In this document: positions 46,101-55,680 of the stretch, in pieces
Layout of the letters: the number at the start of each line of letters is the position of its first letter
How positions within the stretch are numbered: position 1 is the stretch's first letter
Assembly (NCBI RefSeq): GCF_040954835.1
Contig: NC_090698.1
Coordinates: forward strand, 67,959,284 to 68,023,283
Length of the DNA stretch: 64,000 nucleotides
DNA from: Lepisosteus oculatus
Lineage: Eukaryota > Chordata > Actinopteri > Semionotiformes > Lepisosteidae
Reading direction: 5' to 3'
The notes under the pieces: model-generated
Told to the model about the DNA's origin: nothing
What the model saw: only the letters and a program-made list of their open reading frames with translations
Databases searched by the model: none
Program-made: the position numbers and the translations under genes

Positions 46101-47961
46101 TGACAATCTGCAGCAGGCCCTGATGCCCGTGGTGGACCACGCCACCTGCTCTCAGCCTGACTGGTGGGGCATTGCCCTGAGAACCACCATGGTCTGTGCT
46201 GGTGGTGATGGCATTGTAGCTGGTTGCAATGTAAGTCTGTGCAGAGTCTGACACCTGAAGAAGGCCCCACGGCCAAAACGTTGTGTTTTCTTTCTTCTTT
46301 TTTTCAGCATGGAATAAACCTTTTACTTGTTCCTTTGCAGCCTACGCATGCTGACACAGCTAACCACCTGAACTACTTGTAGAACCTAGACAACAATGTG
46401 CCAATTCAATTATCTAATTATTTATAACAAGGTGCCACAATTCACCACAGGTCATCTCCCAAGAACTTAATAAGATATCGTCAGTTATTAGGTCATCTAC
46501 AGCCTAAGTGTCACATTCTCATCTCAATAAAAGTTGGTGCTGCATGGCATGCATTAAAATTTGCAGGCAGATTAAGTTTAGTGACTACAAGTGGACTTCT
46601 GTAGTGACAAGACACTCCTTCTGAGACCATAACACTTGGACTTCCCCATTGTTTGCTCTGTTCTACTCAAACTGAGGTGATTCCAGAAAAGCTCTAAAAA
46701 TATCTAGCACAACCTTTCAGAAACAGTGACACAGTATTACTGTAGGGATAACACTTGGCCTTAATGCACAAAAAAGACAATGTAGAAATAATAGTCATTT
46801 AAAGAAAACTTCTTACCAGATGCTTAATCATAACAGAGCACCCATTTTATCAGACAAACAGCCCAGAGCAGTTCTGTGCTGGTGTGTGCTGGGGGAAGGC
46901 AGACAGTTAGTTGGCTCCTTTACCACTTGAGAAACAGTTCTGCATCTGCAGCTGTACCGGCATTTCAACAGCTTGTGACTGTGGTCTGAACTACTGCCAG
47001 TAACATTAACTGTGAGAATCCCAGCTCTCGAGATAAAAATAGGGAACACTAGAGTAGAGTGATTGTGCAATTTTCCTTTATTATGCTTGTTGTGTTATGA
47101 ATACTGCAAATGTAATATTATTAGTAGTATTATGATCATTAGTATACTCATTAACAACCCATATGCTAAAGATCTCTTTAATAATAAGGATTAGCTAGAT
47201 AAAGACATGGAATGAAATACAAGGTCAAGGATGAAAATACCCGAGATACTCAGATGTAAAAAGTTTAGTTATATTATTGATTATCATTGTTTTCAGAACA
47301 GTCAGACTCATTTGAAAGGTTATCTGGCACTGAGGGTTTTCCACAGAATTCCAAAACAACATAATATCATTTTGAAAGACCCCTGTGTGAGTTTTATATA
47401 ACACTCTGTTTATATTAATCCCTTGAATAATATAATTCTCTTCTCCATGTGTCACAGGGTGACTCTGGTGGCCCCCTGAACTGCAGGAACGCTGAAGGTA
47501 TCTGGGAAGTCCACGGAATTGCCAGTTTTGTCTCTGGTTTGGGCTGTAACTACGAGAAGAAGCCAACTGTCTTCACTCGTGTTTCAGCTTTTGATGACTG
47601 GGTCGACCAGGTAATATATACTGCAATCCTGATCAAAGGAAATGTCCAATTAGATAAATGAAACTAGGGAATCTGTACACTTAAAATACTTCAAGTGTGA
47701 TATCTCTTGTCCGTGACAAGTAAATTACAAAACAAAAATGCAAAGTCTGCAAAGACACTTTAAATATAAGAATTATCTGCAATAATTTAATTTGCTATCT
47801 TAAAATAGGAGGTTTCAAAATACCCAAATTACTATTTGTTTTTTTAGCTATAAATTGTGCACTCCCTCTACTTTATGCTTCCTAGTTTTTGTCTTATGTT
47901 ACAGGAACCAGTTTTTAAATATTTGTTTTGGTTTTTTTTTCAGATCATGAGGAACAACTGA
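40144..47961 (+). CDS. ela3l: Pancreatic elastase of the CELA3/CTRC group (ela3l-like), complete
   Basis: A secreted digestive S1-family serine protease made as a zymogen by the exocrine pancreas. Eight exons (40144-40183, 41152-41240, 42079-42176, 44547-44675, 45187-45323, 46085-46230, 47458-47610, 47944-47961) join in frame to 269 residues. Residues 1-16 ([16 protein letters not shown]) are the signal peptide. C17-R28 is the activation peptide, and cleavage after R28 frees VVNG. The triad is H73 (TAAHC), D121 (NDIALIKL) and S216 (GDSGGP). Ten cysteines fit five disulfides: 17-141, 58-74, 155-222, 186-202 and 212-243. The C17-C141 link would keep the propeptide attached, as in chymotrypsin C. 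Pocket positions 189/216/226 (chymotrypsin numbering) are A210, V238 and T250; V216/T226 is the elastase pattern of CELA1 and CELA3. The N-terminal half and residues 165-207 look like CTRC, while GRLYTNG and [17 protein letters not shown] look like CELA3. The symbol is therefore a best guess; ctrc-like is the alternative. Confidence 0.88.
40184..41151 (+). other. Elastase intron 1
   Basis: 968 bp, gtaagg to ctctgcag. AT-rich, nothing recognised within. Confidence 0.7.
41152..41240 (+). CDS. ela3l: Elastase exon 2 (propeptide and activation site)
   Basis: Encodes [12 protein letters not shown], then [15 protein letters not shown]. The Arg-Val junction is the trypsin-type activation cleavage. 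Donor gtagag at 41241, phase 0. Confidence 0.93.
41241..42078 (+). other. Elastase intron 2
   Basis: 838 bp, gtagag to ctctccag. AT-rich, nothing recognised within. Confidence 0.65.
42079..42176 (+). CDS. ela3l: Elastase exon 3 (catalytic His)
   Basis: Encodes [18 protein letters not shown] through TAAHCI with catalytic H73. Donor gtaagt at 42177, phase 2. Confidence 0.95.
42177..44546 (+). other. Elastase intron 3
   Basis: The largest intron, 2,370 bp. It ends in an AAT-rich simple repeat (44431-44535) directly before the acceptor ttttgcag. An exon-like stretch at about 43608 is rejected (see the rejected list). Confidence 0.65.
44431..44535. repeat. Imperfect AAT/ATAATA repeat beside the exon 4 acceptor
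   Basis: Interrupted (AAT)n/(AAC)n ending about 10 bp before the splice acceptor, so it overlaps the place where the branch point and polypyrimidine tract would be expected. Confidence 0.85.
44547..44675 (+). CDS. ela3l: Elastase exon 4
   Basis: Encodes [20 protein letters not shown] (the calcium-loop region of S1 proteases) through [13 protein letters not shown]. Acceptor ttttgcag, donor gtaaga at 44676, phase 2 on both sides. Confidence 0.92.
44676..45186 (+). other. Elastase intron 4
   Basis: 511 bp, gtaaga to taaaag. The acceptor has an unusually weak polypyrimidine tract (ctctctttaaaag). Nothing else recognised. Confidence 0.65.
45187..45323 (+). CDS. ela3l: Elastase exon 5 (catalytic Asp)
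   Basis: Encodes [20 protein letters not shown] with catalytic D121, then [19 protein letters not shown]. Donor gtaaga at 45324, phase 1. Confidence 0.95.
45324..46084 (+). other. Elastase intron 5
   Basis: 761 bp, gtaaga to gtttcag. It contains the reverse-orientation SINE at 45662-45870. Confidence 0.7.
45662..45870 (-). mobile_element. tRNA-derived SINE-like repeat in elastase intron 5
   Basis: Read in reverse it follows the 21186 copy: the 3' end TCATCCATTTTCTTTAACTG, then GACAAAACACCAGTCCATTA, then CAAGGGGCAATTGAGAA, then GTTTTGGGACTGGGGGG. The tRNA-like head is missing. Confidence 0.65.
46085..46230 (+). CDS. ela3l: Elastase exon 6
   Basis: Encodes [29 protein letters not shown] and [14 protein letters not shown]. 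It contains the S1-pocket base residue (A210, chymotrypsin position 189). Donor gtaagt at 46231, phase 0. Confidence 0.95.
46231..47457 (+). other. Elastase intron 6
   Basis: 1,227 bp, gtaagt to gtcacag. A Penelope-like terminal piece begins about 20 bp inside the donor. The rest is AT-rich and unassigned. Confidence 0.65.
46250..46379 (+). mobile_element. Penelope-like element terminal fragment in elastase intron 6
   Basis: Reads ACACCTGAAGAAGGCCCCAC, GGCCAAAACGTTGTG, TTTTTTTCAGCATGGAATAA, TACTTGTTCCTTTGCAG and CCTACGCATGCTGACACAG. It is the cleanest copy of the terminal block in the window. It carries no coding part. Confidence 0.72.
47458..47610 (+). CDS. ela3l: Elastase exon 7 (catalytic Ser)
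   Basis: Opens with GDSGGPLNC (catalytic S216) and continues [16 protein letters not shown], then [18 protein letters not shown]. It holds V238 and T250 (positions 216 and 226). Donor gtaata at 47611, phase 0. Confidence 0.95.
47611..47943 (+). other. Elastase intron 7
   Basis: 333 bp, gtaata to a strong poly-T acceptor tttttttcag. Nothing else recognised. Confidence 0.7.
47944..47961 (+). CDS. ela3l: Elastase exon 8 (last five codons)
   Basis: Encodes IMRNN and TGA. A five-codon terminal exon after the DWV helix matches the exon layout of vertebrate elastase genes. Confidence 0.88.
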   Translation: MMRNN

Positions 47962-47993
47962 AATCAGCCTGAGATAACTGTCTCTGTCTGTGC

Positions 47994-47999
47994 AATAAA
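47994..47999 (+). terminator. Elastase poly(A) signal AATAAA
   Basis: A canonical hexamer 33 bp after the stop codon, with a T-rich run at 48030-48042 downstream as the likely U-rich element. Confidence 0.85.
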
Positions 48000-48042
48000 C
48001 ACCTGCAAATCAACATTTACCTCTGAGTGTTTTTTTTTTTTT

Positions 48043-51000
48043 ACCAGCTGTGGAAAAAACAGTGTGCAATGATTAGGAAGGGAAAAAAATAAAACTCCAT
48101 ACTAATTTCTGAAAAATCTTATGCAGTTAGAGCAGAGAAATGTAATTTCTTTGGTAAAATGAGTGTCTGCTTTCACCCTTGACATTTTTATTCCCAGAGT
48201 TAATGGCATGATTAAAACCTTACCATTACTATTAATTGTTGCTGCCAGAAAAAATCTACTGTTTTATTATTGAACTCCTGGTGTTCACATGAACTTTCAA
48301 TGATAGTGAAGAACAAACAAAATATGGTTATTTCCGTGCACTTTAATATAACAATTAAAGATGTTTGAGAGGTGGCTGACACATCTGTGCTTAATTGTAC
48401 AATTTAAAATGTAGTACTTTTAACTGGAAAAAAGTAATGCAATAAAATGACCAATTAAGATCCTCTGAGGGGATCTTGTCAATAAAAATTGTTCAATCTC
48501 AAATAAATTAAGTCTTAAAAATAATCATACATCTGAAGTTCAAATTTTCAAATACATTATTATGCAATGGATAACGAATAAACATATTAATTTTCTGTTT
48601 TATAATGAATTTTGGTGAACTTTGACATTATAGTGTTTTGGGTCAATCAATAAAACAATTCAATATATTATGATTTCATATCGTAAAACAATAAAATGTG
48701 ACAAAGTCAGGGCGGTGTGAATATTTTGATAGCCACTGTATCATTTTAACAACATTTACATCTAACAGGAACCTAGCTTAATATATTTGTACACAAATAT
48801 AATAATTCTTCAGGGCACCTTTAGACAAGGCAAATAAGATTCTGCTTTTATTCAAGGGTTTAAGTCTTTATATTGATTTCAGTTAATTATAGCAAGCTAC
48901 TGTATGCTTCACTTACATACTGTCTTACAAATGGAGTCTACTGTCTCTTTTCTGCAGCTTGTGTCTCACCCACTATTAATGTTCAAGCACAAACAGGGAA
49001 AATCAAACAACACCGTTCAAAGCTTATATTGCAGTCAGTCACAGAGATTAACTCTGTCACTTTGGAAAACTAAAATATTAGACACTAGACATTTATTTTT
49101 TTATAAAATGTGTTTCCAGATACATGTCAATTCTTACAAAAGTCCATTAGCTCCAAGAATATTGATGTGTGTCGTGCAAATTATAAAATTGACTAAATCT
49201 TTTTTAATAGCTAGGTGTCAAAATATGTCATTGCATCTCACTTGAAAAAGAAAAGATAACAGGTTGTGCAGTCTGAGACAGGGTAAAGCTACAGTATATG
49301 AACGATTATGTGTACATGATAGCTGTATGGTAATGTGAAGGTTTATTATTTTACTGTAAGAATTAGAAATTGGAACAAAAAAGTGAGAGAATGATTTGAT
49401 GACTGTTACTGTAGGAATCAATCAATCACACATGGATTCTAAATATACAATATACATCAAAAGATGCATAACACACCAAAAAGAGTAATACAGTCTGTTG
49501 TGATATGAAAGGCTCTTTCTCTCAGGGTTAAAATATAACATGTAACAAAATAATGGGATATGGTCTATGCTATAGGTTTTATCCATCTCATGTAGATACT
49601 GTAAATCATATTCATATTTTCAGATGCAAGCAAAAATGCATTTACTATTGTGAACTAAACTATAAAAACCTGTTTGGAAAAAAATTGTTCAACCCTCAAT
49701 AATTATAGTCTGAGTAAAAAAGCTTCATACTCAAAGATCTGTTGGCAGAATGTTCCTTGACAAGTTTAAATGTCCCACTGGAAACATTGGAGTTGTGCTG
49801 GCTTAAAATCGTCTGATTTGGCAGTGGCTTGCTGTGTGCTGGAAGAGTCCCAGTGCTGAGAGAGAGCATTGCTGAGGACAGCTCTGCAAGGAAGTTAGTG
49901 TTGCACTGAAGGTTGGTCTTAAAAACACTGTATCTGTGCACAGTCATCTGCTTGGGTGCAGCCTCAAGTGAGAGGAGTGGGGAAAAACCCAGTCCATTCC
50001 TGCTATAGCTTTTTACTGAATGTATTTGGATATATTTGGAAATACATTTTGTTGATCAGGTGTATATAACAGTGGGTCTGTGAAACACAAGATTTCTGCT
50101 GTTGCAGGAATAATACCTTGGGTGACGTTCTGTTCTTCATTGACTGGCCTGGCATCTTGGAGAAAAGTTTAAGCCCTGAACCAAACTGCTGGCATCCCTG
50201 TGGTTGTTAGACTCACATTTGCCATGTTCAGTTGGAGACAGCAGAGAAGTCATGGATCAACCAACAGAAATTAGTTGGGTGCTATCTTTTAAGGTACGAA
50301 ATTACAATTGATGATTGGTTAGGATTTTATCAGGTATAATCCTGGTACCCACCCTGCAGATCCCTTGTTGTGTGATAATCCTTTAGAGAGATGAACAGGG
50401 ACCTATCAAGGATAGCAGATTGTTTGGAGCTAAGCTGCACCATGCTGTATATCATTATGGAGGTTCAGCACAGCTTCAAGATGTCCTGGTCTGTGTTCCA
50501 GACCTGCAAGTGTTTTTATCAGATGGGCTTTGCTTAGTTGGAAATCTTTAGTAACATTTAATTCTAAGTGTAATAATATAGCTTGCTGCTACAGTTGCTT
50601 TTAGTTCTATAGTCAATGGAATTGTATTGCATAATTTTATTGGTATGTACAGTATTATACAAAAAAAAAAAACGGGTCTGAGGCCTGAAGGCAAATCATT
50701 AGGAATATTACTGTGAAGACTCAAAGGAGAATGGACCTAAGGTGATTTTGTGTAAGCAGTAAATTTCCTGGTCTATTTGAGGCAATAAACTATGGCTTCC
50801 CAGCCCTGGTCATTACTTATCTAATTGAACCTTTAGTTGAATTAGTGCTCTGCTTAATTAGATCTTTCTTAAGCTCATAAACTTTGGAGTTTCCAAGTTA
50901 TTAACAAAACTGCATATGCAATTGGTGGAGAGGTCAAACACCTGTAATGCCACTGGGAAGCTAAACTGCATGTTAAAATTCTGATTCTGTAGCTGTTTCT

Positions 51001-51395
51001 TTTTCTTTTGCCTTGACACAGACATTCTCTGGTTTGTTTGCCAAACTATGCTGTATGGGTATGCTTAGTGACAGGTTTAGTGACATTAGTGACATTGATT
51101 TAGTATCACAGCCAAAGCAGTGCTCAAAGATCAGAACACAGTCTGAAGGGAATGACCTAAGCATGCAGACTTAGCATCAATAGCGTTAATCCCAAATTGC
51201 TTGATTCAGTTAAGTAAAAATGAAGAAAAGGACATTTCACATTCAATTGCTAATCTATTTTTAGATACTGTAATGCATCATGTCTCCCTTGAGAAATTAT
51301 TTGGAGGGAGAGTACAGGCTCTTATCCCTTCTTTTGAGTGTTTATTAATATTAAGAAGGTAAGAACATTATTAACTAAGAACTGCTCATTTTTAT
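48043..51395. other. Intergenic after the elastase gene, nothing recognised
   Basis: AT-rich. Several open frames of 60-113 codons show no domain. Confidence 0.4.
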
Positions 51396-51525
51396 AGTTA
51401 GTGGTTAATAGATATGAGGATCTCTTCCAGCCTTTTCCTGAAATAAACCATTAACAGCATACAGTAGCTGGGTGCTTTGTTCTGCACTCCCACAACTCTC
51501 AGGTATGTGGTGAAAGCGATATTAG
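51396..51525 (-). mobile_element. Short CR1-like LINE 3' remnant, antisense
   Basis: Text in the order GTGGTTAATAGATATGAGGA, CTTCCAGCCTTTTCCTGAAA, GCTGGGTGCTTTGTTCTGCA and CTCCCACAACTCTCAGG matches the same part of the 11.7-kb and 29.6-kb CR1 copies. Confidence 0.55.
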
Positions 51526-52540
51526 AGACAAATTACCTTAGGACTAAATAAGCCCTAAAAGGCTAAATACTTGTAAACTATAGTTTTCACTGACATTGGT
51601 CAAATGTAAGTTTTATTCGACTCAAAAAGAATTTCATGAATTTATCATTCCAGAATAAACCACTAGATGCCCCTAAACACTCATAGTAAAAGCTAAGGGA
51701 AATTTCCCAACAGGGAACAGTAAGTGTTATATTAGTTTTGCAAAATTGTGTACCATTTCTTCTCAGCTTTAAAAGTACACTAAAGCATTTTAGAATTTAC
51801 AGTTTCTTAATTTTTACAGAATATCTACTTCACATAAAAAAAACCTTCTAATTTAACAAATATTTTATGCCAGTAGTACCGAAATACTCTGAGATGATTG
51901 AAATGCACTTATTTATCAGCAGACACAGGAAGAGTCAGAGACTCCCCTGTGTGGCGTGTAAAGTTTGGGAGCAGTCAATCCACTGTATTAGAGACAGTAA
52001 TACACACAACATCTGGTGCATCCTGCCCATCCAGTGTTTTCTCCTACTGTAGGTTCTACAGTACATGGCTGGTTGTGTCAGAAAACTCTCTGTGCAGATC
52101 GGAGAACATAGGTTGTTCTTAGCTTAGCTCTTTAGGGATGTCACTGACATTTCTGTCTTACCTGTAGGTGGGTACCCAGTAATATCTACAGAATAGCACC
52201 CATCAGTGGTCAGGTTGGTGCACTCCATCTAGGTTCTGTTCAGGGTGATGAACATTTGGGAATACTATACTGTACTTGTTGCAGACAATCATTTAGAGAG
52301 CAATTTGCAAACACATTAGTTGCAGAGAACTTAAGGATTGCTCTGTTTCCCCCCAAATATAAAATTGATATATACTATTCAATTAGTATGTTTTATATTA
52401 TTATATATAATATACTGTTTGTAACCTTAATACAAGCAATAAAAATAGACTGAGACGCATAGTGGAGGTAACCAGCAAAATTATTGCTGCACAACATCTA
52501 CAGCTGTCAGACATCTACGTCAAACTAATGGTCTGGAAGG
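51526..52540. other. Intergenic, moderately GC-richer patch, unassigned
   Basis: The part 51900-52260 is less AT-rich and has two overlapping open frames, neither with a recognised domain. Confidence 0.35.
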
Positions 52541-52544
52541 CCAA

Positions 52545-52880
52545 TATAATCATTGACTGTCACGACCACCCCTTGCAGTGAATTTGAGCTCCTTCTGTCT
52601 GGGTGTCGATTAAGACTACCAAGATTCAAGTGCAATAGACCTAAGTTATCCTTTATTCCAACAGCCACTAACCTGCTCATTTTGGAAATTGAACGTATAT
52701 TTTTGTTTATGTATTTACAGTATATAGATTCTTTTTTTAATACATGTATGTTTATTATTTGTGAATGGGTTCATCTTGTGTTACATGTATTTGTGTGTTG
52801 TATTATGTCTTTTACCTGCCACACTGTTGTAACTGTCTGTTACACTCCTGCCTACTTGAATTGAGAGAAAACACGTCGAA
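52545..52880 (+). mobile_element. Possible non-LTR retroelement 3' end
   Basis: One frame reads RLRLPRFKCNRPKLSFIPTA then TNLL, resembling the C-terminal SFIPTAI-LLN ending of some fish LINE proteins, followed by a T-rich 3' region. Class not resolved and similarity judged only from memory. Confidence 0.35.
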
Positions 52881-54170
52881 ACATGGTTTTAAACATCATG
52901 GTTATAGATAAGGAAAAGACCAAATTTACACAGAAGGTTTGTGTATAGGAATGTACTGTATAAAAATGAGTTTGTTCTGCTTTTGTTTCATTGTACTATT
53001 TAAATACAGGGAACAAACTGCAAAATAAAGCTCACCCCACAAGTTTCATTTGCTATAAGTTGCATAATTCTTCTGTAAAAAAATCTAAATGGAAGTTTAG
53101 GATGTTTCTCTAAAGCCAAACAGACCCCAAGCTGCCCTACATAATGCCGAGAGTGGTAAAGCCCCCCTGCTAGACTGATGTACAGTAGGTGCTCTGGCAA
53201 AACAGAACTAGAATTTGACAGACAAGAGAAATATGGGCATTGTTGTATACTGTAGAACTGACTTTGGCGTGTAAATGTTAATTTATTGTGGCGGGTCATT
53301 AAGATGGATTGACAAAGGAAAGTCTGAGCTAAGTAAAATGCTATGTGTTCAATCATCTGGAGATCAATTTAAATGGCTTGGGTTTGAAACTAATGCAAGT
53401 GATAATCCATTTTGAAATGGGAAAGTACTTTTAGTAACAATACTCCTTATGATATGAAGGTATTTTCATTATTAACCATTCCATTAAAAGGGCAAAGCTA
53501 ATGCATTTAGTTTTAATGTTTTGTAACACTAAGCAAAGTTCAAAATGCAACAGTCTGCAAAACTCATCCAAATGTGAACTTTACATTTTAGTTACATATA
53601 TTAGTTGAGTTTTTAAACGTCAGTATACATGTACTGTAGGTGTTCCTAAGACACATACACTGTTTGCAAGTGGAAAAGTTACCTGTAGAACAAGCAGATA
53701 AATCTCAGATTCAATGAGCCTTGATATTGTTTTGTGCTGTGCCAATTAACTGCAATATTCGAGCATGACTGTTGAACAATGTATTATCCTTGTCTAATTA
53801 CCTTTGATAAATAAACACTATTTTTAGAATATCTGTGTCTCATGAGTGAAAAGGGAAGTGTTTCTTCATGCACTAATTACAGCAATTCCCAGACAACCTA
53901 ATGGAGCAAAACAAGCCCTTTTCCAACACAATTAACTGTGTTGCTTGTTAAGTGTTGAAATAGGCACTGAGTTAGTATTTACGTTTTTAGCCATTTGTAG
54001 TACTAATGGTTTGATCTTGACATTGCCATAGAAAAAAACTCCTGGAATTAAATAAAACTAGAGTTTATCTTGGATCCACTGTGTTGTTTGTTGTTTGTTT
54101 CAAGCAAACGGAATAATGTATTTTTCCCTTATTGTGTTTATACATTCATATGAGACCCCTTGCACCATTA
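52881..54170. other. Intergenic, nothing recognised
   Basis: AT-rich, with no supported gene or repeat. Confidence 0.4.
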
Positions 54171-54175
54171 CATAA

Positions 54176-54689
54176 TGTCACGATCGCTAACCCCTCCTCT
54201 TAAGGGAGCTCCAGCCCTTCCTCGTTCCTTCTCATTGTCTGCACCTGTTCCCTATTCCCGTTCCCCCTTAAAAGCCAGAGGCTGACCTCACTCCTGGTTC
54301 CTCATTGATTTCCACATCATGAGAGCACGGCGTCTGGCTGCGTCTGGCTGCGTCTGGCTGCGTCTGGCTGCGTCTGGCTGCGTCTGGCTGCGTCTGGCTT
54401 TTAACTTTCCGTTCCTAGTTCCTGGTTCCCCTCGCCGGTTCTGACCCGGTTTGTGTTTTAACTCCCTGGATGGATCCCCTGGCCTTGGACTCTACCCTTT
54501 GTCTCGGATTACTCTTTTGGATTTCCTACATGGATTGTTCGCCTGGACTCACTTCCCCTGGACACCTGCACTTCATGGACACACCCCCCGTCTCCAGACC
54601 CTTTTCCTGCATGACTATTTTTCCCCTTGTGTCTTCACTATTCTGGATCGTGTCGTCCGCATAGGGCCCGTAAAGAACTGTTCGTTACA
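54176..54689 (+). mobile_element. Solo LTR (514 bp) with a 5-bp target duplication
   Basis: Starts TGTCACGATCGCTAACCCC and ends CTGTTCGTTACA (5'-TG...CA-3'). The five bases CATAA precede it (54171-54175) and follow it (54690-54694), a perfect target-site duplication of the size typical of Ty3/gypsy-type elements. It is GC-richer than the flanks and includes the tandem array at 54331-54400. There is no internal coding region, so recombination between two LTRs probably removed it. Orientation is taken from TG-to-CA and similarity to the 24.3-kb copy, and could be reversed. Confidence 0.85.
54331..54400. repeat. Seven tandem copies of a 10-bp unit
   Basis: The unit cgtctggctg occurs seven times; the last ends in t instead of g. 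It lies inside the solo LTR. The older LTR at 24.3 kb does not show it, so it expanded in this copy or subfamily. Confidence 0.98.
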
Positions 54690-54837
54690 CATAATGGTTT
54701 TTAGTGCTCAGTAGCTACAGTAAGTGAAAACCATTATGGAAACTCAGTTCAGAAGATTTCGTTTTATCAATGATAGTTCAAGACTCGGGCACACTCGTGT
54801 CTTTGTTTTCCTGCTGACACCAAGTTTTCTGTGGTGT

Positions 54838-54960
54838 ACACTATTGCCTCATATCTATGGAGTCCTGGATTCAGTTGATGCCTCTGGTCCCTGTCTGTAG
54901 GGAGTTTGGATCTTTTCCCTGTGTTTGCATATATTTATGACAGCCATCCTGGTTTCTTTC
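54838..54960 (+). mobile_element. SINE-like fragment (partial)
   Basis: ACTATTGCCTCATATCTATG, GTAGGGAGTTTGGATC and TTCCCTGTGTTTGCATAT match, loosely, the middle blocks of the tRNA-derived SINE family at 21186. Confidence 0.45.
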
Positions 54961-54964
54961 TCCT

Positions 54965-55105
54965 CTCCAAGTAATCAGCATTAACACCTTCTAGTCCAGT
55001 CTGGTCAGGTCTTAAAAGCTAAGCAAGACTAGGCCTGGTCAGTCCTTTTGTGGATGAGGGATGGGAGATCTCTAATTAAAACCAGGTTACTTCTGCAAGG
55101 GGTCT
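54965..55105 (+). mobile_element. 5S-rRNA-derived sequence (5S pseudogene or SINE3 head)
   Basis: The order GTCTGGTCAGGTCTTAAAAG, CTAAGCAAGACTAGGCCTGG, TCAGTCC and GGATGGGAGAT followed by ACCAGGTTACT matches vertebrate 5S rRNA from about nucleotide 35 to its end. That includes the A-box (AGCTAAGCA) and C-box (GATGGGAGA) promoter elements. A small insertion separates the two promoter halves. No SINE body is recognisable after it, so it may be a 5S pseudogene rather than a SINE. Confidence 0.72.
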
Positions 55106-55234
55106 TGATGCTGAATTTCCAAACCAAGACCTCAGTATGTTGACTGGAGAAACCATTGTAGCAAGCTCCATCCTTTGCAGTGTTTGTCTAACATTTAATA
55201 TTTTACACATTCAACTTTTTATTGTCTATAAAGG

Positions 55235-55680
55235 CACACGTAAGATCTAGTTACTGACTTTCATGGCTTTAAATAATCCAGCTCCATCATACATCTCTGA
55301 ACTCCTTCATGTTCACAGTCCCACCTGTAAGTTCCATGCAGTTGAGGGTGGTCATTTGGTCACTATACTGTACCTGGGATAAATTCCTTTTCTGCTGCAA
55401 CATTGTTGTGAAGTGCCCTTTTTCTAACCCTTTGAAGACAAAGTCTTTGATGTTTTTTTAAATCTAAATTTTAAAAAAAAACTTTTTATGAAATTCAATG
55501 TCTGATTACAGTTCCTTACAGTTTGTCCTGTATGTTTGTTTGTTTGTTTTTACTTTTAATTACAGTATATTTTTTCTATTTTTCTTCTTTGGCGTTATGT
55601 TCTTTTTTGGGTTTGGAAAGGTGCTTTATAAATAAAAGTTATTATTCTCATCATCATCATCATTATTATTATTATTATTA
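55235..55680 (+). mobile_element. L2-like LINE 3' end, sense
   Basis: A + strand frame near 55265 reads ALNNPAPSYISELLHVHSPT, a standard L2 C-terminal block. The sequence ends GGTGCTTTATAAATAAAAGT followed by (CAT)n and (TAT)n, the usual L2 3' tail and microsatellite. Stops in frame show it is dead. Confidence 0.75.

Noticed and set aside
40144..47961. Assignment of the protease as a plain chymotrypsin C (CTRC)
   Set aside because: Pocket positions 216 and 226 (Val, Thr) and the C-terminal third fit CELA3 better, so the broader CELA3/CTRC call is used.
54331..54400. Regular repeat array, considered as CRISPR
   Set aside because: Units are directly adjacent 10-mers with no spacers, inside an LTR in a vertebrate genome.
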